Positions 10,536 to 21,293 are shown, counted from the first letter of the stretch. The stretch: DNA of 64,000 nucleotides from Cepaea nemoralis (GCA_014155875.1 JACEFZ010028312.1:124001-188000); one strand, 5' to 3'. Numbers and translations are program-made. The notes: generated from the sequence alone by a model not told the origin.

Positions 10536-10774
10536 CTGTCGCGGGTGACGAGCCTGAGCCTGAAACCCGCGTCCCTCCCTGTCCATGAAATTATCAGCGC
10601 AGTTCGCTATCAACGTCGCTAACACGACCGCTATGTGAATATCAATCATTGCAAACAACCAATTACAGCTTCTTGATGTTCTCTTGGTGCTCAGTCTAGA
10701 GCAGACCTCGGCGATCGTGACACTTTAATCCTGTCTGACATATGGTATTTTGATGAAGCTGATGTTATTATAGC
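10536..10774. other. No feature recognised
   Basis: Short non-repetitive spacer. An imperfect hairpin lies near 10,548-10,572 (CGCGGGTGACGAGCC then GAAACCCGCG). Confidence 0.4.
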
Positions 10775-11012
10775 ACACTCCCTGGCGAAGAGTTTGCAGA
10801 CGCAGTTCGTAATCCCGCATATAGCGTTCGAAACATAGCTGCGGGTGATTTGGAAGAAAACAGCGCTGCATTGCTTTTCATTCAATGGTATGAGTTCCTG
10901 TAGTTTATAAATCAACACAAACTACTGAACCTAAACTTGCCATGAAATCACAAACAGCCAAACAATGCTGGTATTGACTGCGGCGTCCTGTAAAGGATAT
11001 GCACCTAGCTGT
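10775..11012 (+). mobile_element. SINE family A, near full-length copy
   Basis: The head reads CTCCCTGGCGAAGAGTTTGC then CGTAATCCCGCATATAGCG and GTTCGAAACATAGCTGCGG (B-box region). The tail reads ACTTGCCATGAAATCACAAA then TGCGGCGTCCTGTAAAGGAT. Part of the core between them is diverged. Confidence 0.8.
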
Positions 11013-11155
11013 TTATTAAATACAGCTTTAAATACTTCAGTGTGTGGTTTCTTCTCTGACCTCGATATTCTCCAGATCCTTCCAGAAAACCACACATCAG
11101 ATATCTCCAGCTTGTTGGCCATTACTTTTATCTGACAGTTATAACATTCAGCGGA

Positions 11156-11200
11156 GGTCAGCATGGCCGAATGGATAACACCGCTCAGCTACAACAGTTA
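11156..11200 (+). mobile_element. SINE family C, head fragment
   Basis: GAGGTCAGCATGGCCGAATGG matches the A-box head of the full-length SINE C at 34.69 kb. Nothing recognisable follows, so only the first 45 bp or so survives. Confidence 0.5.
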
Positions 11201-11420
11201 ATCTAAACATTAATGTCTTCCTTGGGCTACTTTTGCGGAGTACAACGTTTCATAACATGGTGTTTTATTGGAAATTTACACTGTTAGGTCTCTTTTTATA
11301 TGTAACTGAGATCCATATTTTGTTTTATGTTGCTGAAACTGCAGAAACCCCGATTTCACAAAGATAAGACGTTCGAAATGGCCAAATTGCAAGACTTGTC
11401 TTAAAACTGTAGTGCAGGCA

Positions 11421-11480
<60 letters not shown>

Positions 11481-11794
11481 CATTATTATTTGCTTGATGC
11501 GAAGTCCATAGATTGCTTTTCTTATTATGTTGAGCAATCAGCGGTAATTTAAAATACATTTTAACCCACTCATACACTATGTTTCTTATAAAAGAAGTTT
11601 CTAAAATTCTTCATCAGAATTGTTAAATGATTTCCAATAGTTGCCGAAACAATGTTTATGACTTAATTCATTAATTTACATTTGCAAACATTGCTAATTG
11701 TTGCTGCCTTACTTTAGTTCTTGTTCCATAACTCTAGTTTATTTCATTTACTTATTTTTGCTTGCCTTGAATAACTTTGAACTCAATCTTCGCC
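11201..11794. other. No gene; contains a (TTA)n microsatellite
   Basis: AT-rich sequence with about 24 TTA units at 11,421-11,490. The minus-strand poly-isoleucine frame here is a repeat artefact. Confidence 0.6.
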
Positions 11795-12022
11795 CATACA
11801 CGCATTACTACTTCTAGTGCCCTGGACTGATTTACGCGTGTGGATTAGCTTTAATTGTTACCATTTTCCCTCGCCATTAGGCGAACCCACTCCTACCCCA
11901 GAGGTACTTGTAATTTACATCCCCAAGTCAAGGGCGAGAAGTAAATATTTAAGTCCAACTGTCCGGTGTAAGGGTTGAACCCCTTACCTCGGCATCAGCA
12001 AGTCAGTATACAATGGATCAGT
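11795..12022 (-). mobile_element. SINE family C, minus-strand copy
   Basis: In reverse, it shows the family blocks CGCCATTAGGCGAACCCACT, ATTTACATCCCCAAGTCAAG and the B-box region AGGGTTGAACCCCTTACC. Related copies are at 34.69, 42.94 and 60.18 kb. The last part of the head is diverged. Confidence 0.8.
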
Positions 12023-12523
12023 CAACAAGCTTTCTTTGTTGGTTACTAGTGACGCAGATAGAATGCTGTGGCGTTTGCCAGAATCCACCCACAGCGATAG
12101 TGTTCAATATCTCATAACCAACGGAGCGAAAATGATGAGATTTAGCATATAACCTTATCATTATGTCCACCAAACAAAAAAAATTTTGTTCTGGAGATTG
12201 TACAGCAGATTTCAATGTTTGTTTATATGCGGTATATAATTTACGGCTTAGAGATTAAGTCCATCATTTTAAAAGTATTACAGCTTCACCAAGACACATC
12301 CGCGCTTTTTTTGAAATTGTCTCGCGGTTTTCGTTTTGGCACAGACTGCGCGCATTTATATGGGATTGTTCAGAGGTGTCTCCGATGTGGGTTCTTTCAT
12401 GAAACGTGATTATATAAATAAATATATAAATAAATCTTACCATTAATATAATATTAATAGCTAATATTTGAATGTGTGAATATTGTTCAATGGGATTAAA
12501 AGTGAAATTGTGTACACTTCAAA

Positions 12524-12715
12524 CAGTGGCATGCAGAGGTTCTTTGATGCCCGGGGCCAACCCCTTGATTGGATGCCCCTTTATTGTTCTTTCCCTAATT
12601 CATTCTTCCTCCCCTCCCACTGCACTGTGCTGCCCCCTCTCCCTAATTGGATGCCCCCCTGCCGGCTGGATGCCCGGGGCCGTCGCACCCCCGCACTCCC
12701 CTCTGCACGCCACTG
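12524..12715. mobile_element. hAT-type MITE with perfect 8-bp target-site duplication
   Basis: The terminal inverted repeats are CAGTGGCATGCAGAGG at the left and CCTCTGCACGCCACTG at the right, with one mismatch. They are bordered on both sides by ACTTCAAA (12,516-12,523 and 12,716-12,723). The 8-bp duplication and CAGTGG start are typical of hAT elements. The GC-rich interior repeats GGATGCCC and GCCCGGGGCC and has no coding capacity, so it needed a transposase from elsewhere. It lies just upstream of the transposase frame and postdates it. Confidence 0.9.
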
Positions 12716-12731
12716 ACTTCAAAGCATCGCT

Positions 12732-13965
12732 ATGAAGTTGTACACATATTTTTGTCAAGAAGCTGATCGCAGGAAACTGTTTCATACTGTTACAAATCCC
12801 GAAGAAAGAACAGTGCATGCATTGGGTTTGAGTAAACGGTCATTTCGTCGATGGGTGCAAGAATCTGGAATGAAACCAACACGCGATAAGCAAACGGTAG
12901 GTAGAAAGGCAATTGTAGACAGCTTTGACAAGGAGTCATCAGGCGAGTTATTATAAAAATGATGGATGCCAAAGAAACAGTGACTGTAAGAAAACTGAGG
13001 GTTTTGTTGAGAAGAACAATAACATAGAGCTATCCAAAACAACTTTGTGGAAAATTATAAGGACATTAGGCTTCACTTTTAGAAAGTACAAGGGAGGTAG
13101 AAATATCCTTTGCGAGCAACCGCATTTAGGAGCCATGAGAAGCAGATACCTACGTGAAATAAGGGAAATGCGCAAAGAAAATTATGACATAGTGTATTTG
13201 GATGAGACGTGGATCAATGCGCACCATACAAGTGAAAAGGAATGGCAATCAATGGATGGAAAGATAAAGCGTTATGTGCCCAGTAGTAAAGGACAGCGTT
13301 TGGTCATAGCCTATGCTGGTAGTACTCATAATGGCTTACTACAGAATGCTGGGCTCGTGTTCGTATCAAAGCATACAGACAATAGGGATTATCATAATGA
13401 GATGAATGGTAATGTATTTAGAGATTGGCTCGAGAATACAGTACTTCCATCCCCTGATAGACCGTCTTGTCTAATCATGGACAATGCATCATATCACAAT
13501 GTTGTTGCCCAAGAAGACAAAATACCTACGGCATCGAGCACAAAGGAAGCAATAAAGATATGGCTCCGAAGGGAAAATATACCATTTCCAGAAACATATT
13601 TCAAGCTACAGTTGTTGTCCCTTGTAAAACAGGCGCAAAAAAGCAAGAAATATCAAATCGACAAGTTGATAGAAGAGCATGGCCATAGGTGCTTGAGACT
13701 TCCGCCGTATCATTCTCATTTAAACCCTATAGAACTTGTGTGGGCTAAAATTAAAGGACAGGTGGCAGCTGCCAATACTACATTCAAATTGTCTGACGTC
13801 AAGATACTAACCCAGTCCGCGCTATTAAATATTGATAAAAGTTACTGGAAAAAATGTGAGGACCATGTGTTGAAAGAGGAAGAGGACTATTGGAGAAAGG
13901 ATGGATTGAATTTTATGCAACCGAGAGCAATCATCAACCTACTGGAATCGTCCGACACAGATTAA
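12732..13965 (+). pseudogene. IS630/Tc1/mariner-superfamily transposase, frameshifted
   Basis: A DDE transposase. The first frame (12,732-12,956) holds a helix-turn-helix-like segment with LGLSKRSFRRWVQESG. The main frame (12,925-13,965, 346 codons) carries a second HTH-like stretch (LSKTTLWKIIRTLGF) and the catalytic triad: D in YLDETWIN near residue 92, D in LIMDNASYHN near 187, and E in YHSHLNPIELVW near 271. About 83 residues separate the second D from the E, far more than the 34 of common Tc1 and closest to the DD82E (Sailor) group as I know it. The N-terminal part changes frame at least once and probably twice around 12,940-13,015, so this copy is inactive. Arm 2 of the inverted duplication keeps only its 3' end. 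Confidence 0.8.
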
Positions 13966-13993
13966 GGTCTGAGCAGATCGCAGACCTTAATCT
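13959..13993. repeat. 13-bp perfect inverted repeat over the transposase stop codon
   Basis: AGATTAAGGTCTG is followed after nine bases by CAGACCTTAATCT. The transposase TAA stop lies within the left arm. The structure is absent from arm 2, which has about 50 bp less here, so it arose by a local inverted duplication in arm 1 or was lost from arm 2. Confidence 0.85.
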
Positions 13994-14149
13994 ACGTACA
14001 CACTTACTGGGATATTTTGCTCCAACTATTCAGACGAATTGCAGGCCCTAAACATTACAGCATCAGCATAATGTCAATGGCAACAGTTTGTATTCCACAG
14101 TGATGAATTTTCAATTCCGCAAGCCCTCAGCGGTGACAAACAACTGTAT

Positions 14150-14267
<118 letters not shown>

Positions 14268-14890
14268 GCATTGAATACCAACAGAAGAGTAATATTGCGG
14301 TGGAAACTGACATATTGTGGTATAAAAAGAAACGTGAGAGCAAACACGTTGTCACATTAGGGGACAACACACGTGCATACGAATCAATCTATAAACTTCA
14401 ATGAAAAGAGAACCACCATCTTGGTCGTTAAGAAGAAAGTCCACTACAGAGACACTGACAACTATTTTAATAGTGCAAAACAGGTCATCATGTTCCGTCT
14501 CTGAACGGTAAACAGCAGAGTAGACAATCTGTCATGAAGACTCAAAGCAGGTCTGTCACCCATGTGTACGTGTGAACAAACTACACAGACAGCTGAACAG
14601 ATCCTTAAAAATGGAAACATGATGACTAAATTGTGGTATCATTTCTGGTCACTCCATACGGACATTAACGCACAGCTATTTGGAAGCTTTCACGAACTCA
14701 ACATAAAAAGCTAACATGAATACTTATGTACACATTATTAACCAGCAGCTAAAGAAACAAGAAGGAAATGAAAAATAAGGTAAGAAATGTATTCCTTCTA
14801 CTTTCCTGTCAATTTACAAATTATTTACCCCATGCCTCTGTAAATTCTCTGTCTTTACTAATATTACACATTGCACCCCTCTCGGGATTC

Positions 14891-15105
14891 TCCGTGGTGA
14901 AGTGGTCAAGCCGTCTGACTCGGGCTCCGAAGGTTGTATGTTCGATTCCGGGCAGCATCCTTCATTTCACGAGTGCATTTTTCGGAGACCCCCGAGGAGC
15001 TACGGAGTTCATGCTTTGTGCGACGCTTTCCACAATGCGGAAAGAAACTGAGCCATATGGGATAAAAGCCCGGTGCAATGAAGCCGACCCTGTCGACTTT
15101 TAAGC
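14891..15105 (+). mobile_element. SINE family B, full-length copy
   Basis: The head carries CCGTGGTGAAGTGG (A-box region) and TATGTTCGATTCCGGGC (B box). The body contains TACGGAGTTCATGCTTTGTG, and the 3' part ends GCCGACCCTGTCGACTTTTAA. The same SINE sits at the same place in arm 2 (24,578-24,815), so it was present before the duplication. Confidence 0.85.
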
Positions 15106-15403
15106 TACTTCTTTTATTGCACCCACTCCCATACGAATCAGGATACGCCTTGTGTGTCATCTGAATTGGCGGGGCATTCATTACTGTAAACAAAAATTTG
15201 TTAGCGAGAAATCACTAGTTTGTCAGTAAAACATCAAAGAAATGTCACCGCTTTCGATGATTTACGTTGCTTTTGGACCTATCAAAGACATATTCCTTGG
15301 GTGGGGGTAAATATAAGACGGTAGAAAAAATTTCATAACGATGCAACAGACAGTTTTCAAAATAATTGATCGTAAATGAAGGCACTCTTTTCTGGACATA
15401 CTA

Positions 15404-15911
15404 AATGTTCTGCTACAATGTATGTCACAACCTTTCGAGTAGCCTTCTTCTACAGGAGTAAATCAGAGAGAATCTACGTAATTGCATCCCCAACTAACTC
15501 CGTACCTCTCTCTGCAGAGTGGCAAACGTCCTGCCAAGAGCATTGTACAAAGCACCATCCCCGTAACTCCAGCCATGACCCCCAAGTGTATCCGGAAAAC
15601 AATTGCACGTGTAGTCTGTATGATGTAGTCCTATTACGAACCCGCGACTTTCAGAGCTCCAGGCAAAAGGCTTTGCCCACTTGGCTTTTTGGTGTTGCTA
15701 GTATAGGGTGTATTTTAAATTCAAAACAATGTTTTCCCGTAGTGAATTTGAATAACGAAGACACAAACAATAGATTGCACGATTTATTGCCTGGCATATT
15801 TCGCTGCATCTCGTCAGGTACATACTGCAGAAATCACACAACTTACTTGAATTAACTAGATAAATCCTTCAAGTTTAAATATATACATATTCGCACAGTA
15901 ATGTCAATTAT
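15404..15911. other. Spacer with an unfilled-site paralogue of 55.2-55.6 kb
   Basis: No gene is recognised; the long plus-strand frame 15,376-15,855 has no domain I know. Positions about 15,775-15,835 (ACGATTTATTGCCTGGCAT then TTTCGCTGCATCTCGTCAGG) match DNA at 55.17-55.64 kb, but without the two SINEs inserted there. Confidence 0.6.
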
Positions 15912-17560
15912 CTACCACGGTAATTTAAAGCTGACTAACATGTCTTTCTGTTTGCACAATTCTGGCTTGCGTTGATAGATCATAATTGCTTCTGCAAACT
16001 TTAACAAGCGAGTATTTTGTGTGTTAAACAACAAGCGAAAGGCAGTGTCTCTGTCCACCATGGCCACTTTCGACAATGTGCCTACCTATTGAAGACGCCG
16101 GGAGCTTCCGGTGTGTCGGCCCCACGAGGCTAGCATCTCCTGTGTGTTGTATCTTGTTGACCCATTGAGGTATGTGTTCTGACACTCGTTTGTTAAGCTG
16201 TCTCTCTGTTCTACCAATGTAGAAGGCCTGGCATCTACATGTGAATTGGTAAATACAATTGTTTGTGGCGTACAGAGGAACAGGCTCTTTGACTGCTGGT
16301 GTAGGAATCGGTACGGTTTTATATCTAATGACTGGAGTTGCAGCACAGAATGTTCGGCCTACTGCTGTAGTAAGCCGGTCTTGTAGACGTTGCATTACGT
16401 CATCCCCTCGAAAGGTTAGCTGGATGAATACCTTGAGTTTAGGGGACTGTAGTTACGTCTGGTTTTGGTTTGGGCTGTTGGCAGTGGCGCTTTATAAATC
16501 CTGTGGAGTACCCATTCAGGTTTAAGACATTCTTCAGAGTTTCAAATTCCTCTGTCAGTGTGTCCTGGGTGCATATCTTTCTAGCACGGTCAAACAGGGT
16601 CCGTACTAAGCCCCGTTTATACTGGACAGGTGTGAAGCTCTGAAAATTTAGGTATTGGCCAGTCCATGTTCCTTTGCGATACACCGATCTTTGAATTGTG
16701 CCGTCTGCTCTACGTCTCATTAGAATATCTAGGAACGGCAACGCTTCGTTGTGTTCGTGTTCCATAGATAGAGAGATGTTTTTATGCGTCTTGTTCATTG
16801 TGGCCTGGAACGATGTTGCTTGTAGCTCGTCTGTGGTGATAATTAGTATATCGTCCACATAACGACGGTAAAAGGCCAAGTTGTTGATGTCTGAGGATCT
16901 CTTTTCTTCTAAATGTGCCATGAAGATGTCCGCTAGAATAGGACCAAGAGGACTCCCCATGGCCACTCCGTCAATTTGGCGGTATGACTTAGTTAGAAAA
17001 TTGAATTGTATGTTGGCGGTACATAGTAGTAGTAGCCTCTCCAGAATAGGTGTTGGTATGCCTAATTTTAGTTGTTTGTCTTCAATGCGTTCCCTTATTA
17101 TTTTCACTGTCTCCTCTAATGGAACGTTAGTGAATAGGGAGGCTATATCCATGGATGCCATGTGTTTGTTATTTATGTCCATAGTATCCAATAATTCCAC
17201 CAGTTGGAATGTATCTCTGAGTATTTTTGGATTGAAGGACTGTCGTACTGGCTTTAAAATTTCGGCTAGCCATCTCGCCATTCGGTGTTGTGCAGAGTTA
17301 ACCATGGACAGGATAGGTCTTAGCGGGATGCCGGGCTTGTGAAGTTTGGGTAGACCGTACATCTGAGGAGTGTGCGAGCCACGTGGTGTGAGCGTTTTTG
17401 CAGTGGCCTCACTGATGAGTCCCGCATTCACAAGTGACTGGATCTCTTTCCTCATTATAGCATCCACGTCCTCCGACTTGTTTACTTTTTGATCTATCCT
17501 GAATTTAGATTCATCTGACAATATTTCATCCATTTTTCTCTGGTAGTCTGACATGTCCAT
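15912..17560 (-). pseudogene. Penelope-like element: reverse transcriptase and GIY-YIG endonuclease
   Basis: Penelope-like elements encode an RT followed by a GIY-YIG nuclease that nicks the target. The RT frame (17,560 down to 16,439, 373 codons) shows YGLPKLHKPGIPLRPI, the motif A aspartate in MASMDIASLFTN, motif B in GVAMGSPLGPILAD and the catalytic YVDD in FYRRYVDDILII. After a frame change, 16,395-16,024 encodes the nuclease core with CIYQFTC and FYIGRTERQLNKRVSEH. A second frame change near 16,065 leads into a typical Penelope C-terminal tail (a EAIMIYQRKPELC-like motif) ending at 15,912. The 5' part of the ORF is missing, as the frame begins at the SDYQRKMDEIL segment. It is a 5'-truncated, frameshifted copy lying between the arms of the inverted duplication. 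Confidence 0.9.
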
Positions 17561-17601
17561 CAGTATTTAAAATTTTTGTATTTTAAGTTTTTTTTAAATT
17601 T

Positions 17602-17738
17602 GTATTTTAAATGACTGTGGGGTTTTTGAAAATATTTCAGTTCCAAGTTTTATATTCACCCTCGTGCAACATAAAAGGTATATACAAAACATGGAACGGC
17701 AATATTTTCAAAAAGCCCCACAGTCTTTTAAAAAATAC
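17602..17738. repeat. 137-bp foldback (MITE-like hairpin)
   Basis: Two arms of about 60 bp pair across a loop near 17,666-17,681. The outer stem is GACTGTGGGGTTTTTGAAAA against TTTTCAAAAAGCCCCACAGT, and pairing continues through GTTCCAAGTTTTATA against TATACAAAACATGGAAC. There is no coding content. The structure fits a small foldback MITE or a hairpin remnant; an RNA role is speculative. Confidence 0.8.
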
Positions 17739-17753
17739 ACCCTGTATTAATAT

Positions 17754-17780
17754 GCCGGCTCTGTAGCGAAGGTGTTACTA
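17754..17780 (+). mobile_element. SINE family A, head fragment
   Basis: GCCGGCTCTGTAGCGAAGG matches the SINE A 5' end. It is cut off exactly where arm 2 of the inverted duplication begins. Confidence 0.6.
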
Positions 17781-17845
17781 TAGTATGTCCAGGAAAGAAT
17801 GCCTTCATTCACGATCAATTATTTTGAAAGCTGTCTGTTGCATCG
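17781..17845 (-). repeat. Arm 2 of the inverted duplication, outer piece
   Basis: This is the reverse complement of arm 1 positions 15,339-15,403. It ends with CATCG, the left target-site duplication of the LTR element. Arm 2 resumes after the LTR element at 24,361. Confidence 0.85.
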
Positions 17846-18573
17846 TGACACAAAGTGAATGTTGACTAAGTGACAGATAGAGTGGCTATGGTTGTGTCTA
17901 GGGTATGTCCTTGTAACAATGTGATGTTGAACAACAGATTAATCGAGATGCATCACCACCAAACACCAGTCAGTGAACAAGAGTTAATTTGCGCACATAA
18001 TATTCCTTTAATTCTGAATTAACACAGACACATGTAACATATAAATCCAGGAACAATAATTCTCTAAGAATATATCTCCATCCCAATGGAACACGTCGAA
18101 TAACACTGCCTCTCAAGGCTACTAACATCTCGTCCCACACGACAGGTATACTAGCCTCTCTCTAGGCCCGACTCAAAGTAACCCACTATGGGTCTCGAAT
18201 TCCACTCACTATCCCTGGAACCCACAGTGCGGAGTTATCTTCCAAACTCCGTCACAATTCTTCACTTTATCAGGCCACGACCTTCTCCTGGTCTGGTCTA
18301 CACTCAACTCCCTCTCAGCTCGGAGTTTCAACCTCAACTCCCCGTCAATCTTTGTCCCTGTCTTTTTAAACAATTCTATGCCCCCTCACAATGATCCACA
18401 CAAACACCACCTCACTGCTCCAACTGTCTGCCCCTTCTTGCAGCCCCTCTACCTTACACCCAACCCCGTTTATCTCCTTATATTTTCTTTCCGGTGAATG
18501 CCCTTTCACCTCGTGAACTGTTTATATTGTACGGGCCACTCACCTTAATGCAACTGAACACAGGCATGTGACA
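17846..18573 (-). repeat. LTR element 1, 3' LTR
   Basis: This copy matches 23,630-24,355 with only a few differences. It starts (plus strand) with TGACACAAAGTGAATG and ends GGCATGTGACA. It is the downstream LTR relative to the minus-strand gag. Confidence 0.95.
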
Positions 18574-18878
18574 CTACCCCACCCTCAAAAGAAAACATCG
18601 TTTTCAAATGTTGGGAGACTCATACTTATCAAATATGTGACCCAGACACATTGCCTGGTAGTCGTTAGTATAAATCCAACTTACTCTAGCTACCACACTT
18701 AATAATATATCAAATACTCATAGTAAACTCCCATATTCCCCACACATAAATACAACCATCTTTCTATCTTTTGTATCAATGCATGAACTAATACATCACA
18801 TAATAATAATAATACATCATAGAAAAGCATTATACTTATGTACCCACAGGTCTATTAATATCTTTAAGAAGACACAAG
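18574..18878. other. LTR element 1, polypurine tract and non-coding 3' region
   Basis: On the minus strand a purine-rich tract lies directly against the LTR and is the likely primer for plus-strand DNA synthesis. The rest is non-coding. Confidence 0.5.
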
Positions 18879-20252
18879 CTATTTGTGTACCGACCATATA
18901 TCAGGTGGTTCTTTTCTTGCATCAACCCACCTCTGATTCCTGTCGATGCTGTGTCTACCTTTCATGGACCCATGACTCATGGTACCTCTACAATTACAAC
19001 ATCTGTTTGCTATCCCTAGGTCAGTAATGTCGCGAACACCCTTTTGACCTGACTCAACTTTCCTATCTGCATATTGCACCGTTACACTTGCGTCTCTGTT
19101 TACCCTGACCTCTTTATTGAATCCTGGCCAATATACCTGGCATCCTGCTCTATGCTGCTTCCGCCTTAGTCCTATGTGCCCTGCACCTGCCCTATCCTGA
19201 GCTGTTCTAGTATATCGGTCTCTATGTGTTAACGGTAATACTACTTGCCCACATGCAGTTCCGCCATCTGAAAAGCGGCGAGTGAGAACATTGTTCTTCC
19301 TCTCGAAGCACCATCTACCTTTCTTTGACTGCCTATGTTCTACTCTCCTACACCCATGTGAACATTTGTTCAGAGTAGTATCTTGTCTCTGGGAGCCACT
19401 AGCACTATATTTGGGATCCATTCTCATCTGCTCAGCTGTACTATCCTTGTCCTGAGTTCCTGTGTCTACTTCAAGTGCCTCTTCTACCTCAGCTATACTC
19501 TCTAATTTAGGTTCTCTTGTGGTAACTACCTCATTACTGCTTACACTATATTTTTGGTCCCAATAAACTACTTCCTCTTCTGTACACTCTTTAACTCCTA
19601 TAACATTTCCTATGATGAGATCTGCCACTGGTGAGTCTAAAACACATGCTGTCACTCTTCCTGTTATGTATGGTGTTTTTACTGTTATCACGGCTATTGG
19701 GTAGAATTCTACTGTCCCATTAAATGTTATGGATCTAATCTTTTCCCCTGTATAATCCGAGGGTTGCACTAAACTCTTTCTCACCCCGATGGACGTACAT
19801 CCGGAATCCCTAATTGTTAACGCTGGCCTATCATTAACAAACCCATGATGCATCTTCAGACTTCCTCCTTCATGGACTGCTGATCCTGCTTTCACTGTAT
19901 GAACACATATTAGGACTGGCTGACTGTCTTTTTCAAAAAGAGGTTTGCACACACTACAATCTTCATTGTTCAGCGTCTCAATTACTTGTGCTGCATTTGA
20001 GTGCTCTGTTTCTCTCATCCTACATTGATGACTGACATGCCCATTCCTTCCACATTTGAAACAAGTGATCTCCCTTTTACTGTTGTTCGTTGGTCCATCT
20101 GATGGTTGTGCATCACAATCTGCCATTTTGTGTCTCCAGCTCCCACAATTCCAGCATCCGGCATAATTTGGACGTCTCTGGAAGTTCCCTCTTCTATATG
20201 GGTACCTTCCTACTCTACCAACATTGTTTCCTCGGAAACCATTATCTTGAAG
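18879..20252 (-). pseudogene. LTR element 1: zinc knuckles, protease, integrase zinc-binding remnant
   Basis: The frame is open from just after the gag stop (20,253-20,255) down to 18,879. It encodes two CCHC knuckles, each CX2CX4HX4C: one spanning about 20,110-20,153 (CWNCGSWRHKMADC) and one with CFKCGRNGHVSHQC. A retropepsin-like domain follows with active-site DSG (IRDSGCTSIG) and a closing ADLIIGNVIG motif. A linker with QRQDTTLNKC then leads to LPLTHRDRYTR, AGAGHIG and VYWPGFNKEV, which resemble the start of gypsy integrase (HHCC domain). The two histidines are recognisable, but the CXXC cysteines are replaced (ASVTVQ). No RT, RNase H or DDE core is present, so protease and integrase are joined by a large in-frame deletion. 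Known family order is PR-RT-RH-IN. Confidence 0.8.
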
Positions 20253-21293
20253 TTATTGTTGCTCACCTTTCTGTGCTGAATCCACACTTTTCGCCCTTGG
20301 TCTAATGACTGGATTCTGGTCCTGTTTAGTGTACGCTGCACAGACTATTTCCTCACTCATTAGTTTCCCAATAGAACTGTTAGGATGTGCCGTCATATAG
20401 TTTTGCCCTAACTGAGACATTGTGTCTATGTCCTTTGGCTTCCGTTCCTCAAAGAACGCCACTAAATTAGAATTGCATGCAGATACTACCTTGTCTCTTA
20501 ACATTAGATCTACTAATTTATTAAAATCTTTCCCTACTTCTGCAAGCTCCATCCATTTGTTAAATGTATTCTTTACAGTGTTAAAAAAGTCTGTGAAATC
20601 TTGATTTGTCTCTGGCACTAACTGTCTAAACTTTGTTCTATATCCATGTTCAGTTAGTTGGAACTTTGTCAGCAAACGTTGACGTAAGATAGTGTAGTTG
20701 TTTCTTTCTTCTACAGGTAAATTGAACATGGTGTCTAGTGCCTTGCCCGTAAGAAATTCGCCAAGTCGCATCCCATACTCTTTCTCTGGAATACCTAACG
20801 CTTTGGCTGATGCCTCGAACCTGGCCAAATAATTTTCAAGTTGGTCCCGGTCTGTAAAATATGGCAGTTTTAATCTCTGTGACGACTGCGACGGTCTTCT
20901 GCTTTCCTCACTTTGACCTTTCGAAGATAGTTCTAGTTTTCTTAACTCGATTTCAGTTTGCATCTGACACTTGATCTTCTCTTTCTCAATTTCCATTTTC
21001 ATTTGTGTCGCTTTCTCTTCCTGTAGACGCTTGTTTTCCATTTCAGCTAACTTTACTTCCTGTAGACGCTTGTTTTCTATTTCAGCTAGTTTTACTTGTG
21101 TCTCTTTCTCTTCCTGTAGACGCTTTGCCTCGCGTTCATTATGCCTCTCCTCTCTTTCCGTCTGCTTTTGTTCTTTCGCTTCTGCATACTCCTGTAACTC
21201 TTTACCTTTCAGGCCTATTCTTTCACCTGCTTCAATATAATCCATTAAAGTAGGCATCTTGTACTTGTGGACACGTTGCTGTGAATCAGCCAA
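20253..21293 (-). CDS. LTR element 1 gag (SCAN-like capsid)
   Basis: A 346-codon gag. Residues about 30-135 are a strongly charged coiled coil with repeated RLQEEK and NKRLQEVKLAEMENK segments. Residues about 145-310 match the retrotransposon capsid fold in character (LPYFTDRDQLENYLARFE, then YGMRLGEFLTGKA, then LTEHGYRTKFRQL). Capsid proteins of this kind assemble the particle that packages element RNA. The frame ends at a TAA following two CAA codons, and the next frame continues in the same phase into the zinc knuckles. The stop is therefore either a recent CAA-to-TAA nonsense change or a readthrough site, and the sequence alone does not decide. Confidence 0.8.
   Translation of the reverse strand: MADSQQRVHKYKMPTLMDYIEAGERIGLKGKELQEYAEAKEQKQTEREERHNEREAKRLQEEKETQVKLAEIENKRLQEVKLAEMENKRLQEEKATQMKMEIEKEKIKCQMQTEIELRKLELSSKGQSEESRRPSQSSQRLKLPYFTDRDQLENYLARFEASAKALGIPEKEYGMRLGEFLTGKALDTMFNLPVEERNNYTILRQRLLTKFQLTEHGYRTKFRQLVPETNQDFTDFFNTVKNTFNKWMELAEVGKDFNKLVDLMLRDKVVSACNSNLVAFFEERKPKDIDTMSQLGQNYMTAHPNSSIGKLMSEEIVCAAYTKQDQNPVIRPRAKSVDSAQKGEQQ

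Noticed and set aside
9018..10658. Minus-strand 303- and 397-codon frames as a repeat-protein gene
   Set aside because: They are read entirely from the 35-bp minisatellite, with the same 35-residue cycle in every phase.
18188..18394. Proline/leucine-rich frame repeated at 23,972 as a gene pair
   Set aside because: Both lie in the two LTRs of element 1; the duplication is explained by the LTRs.
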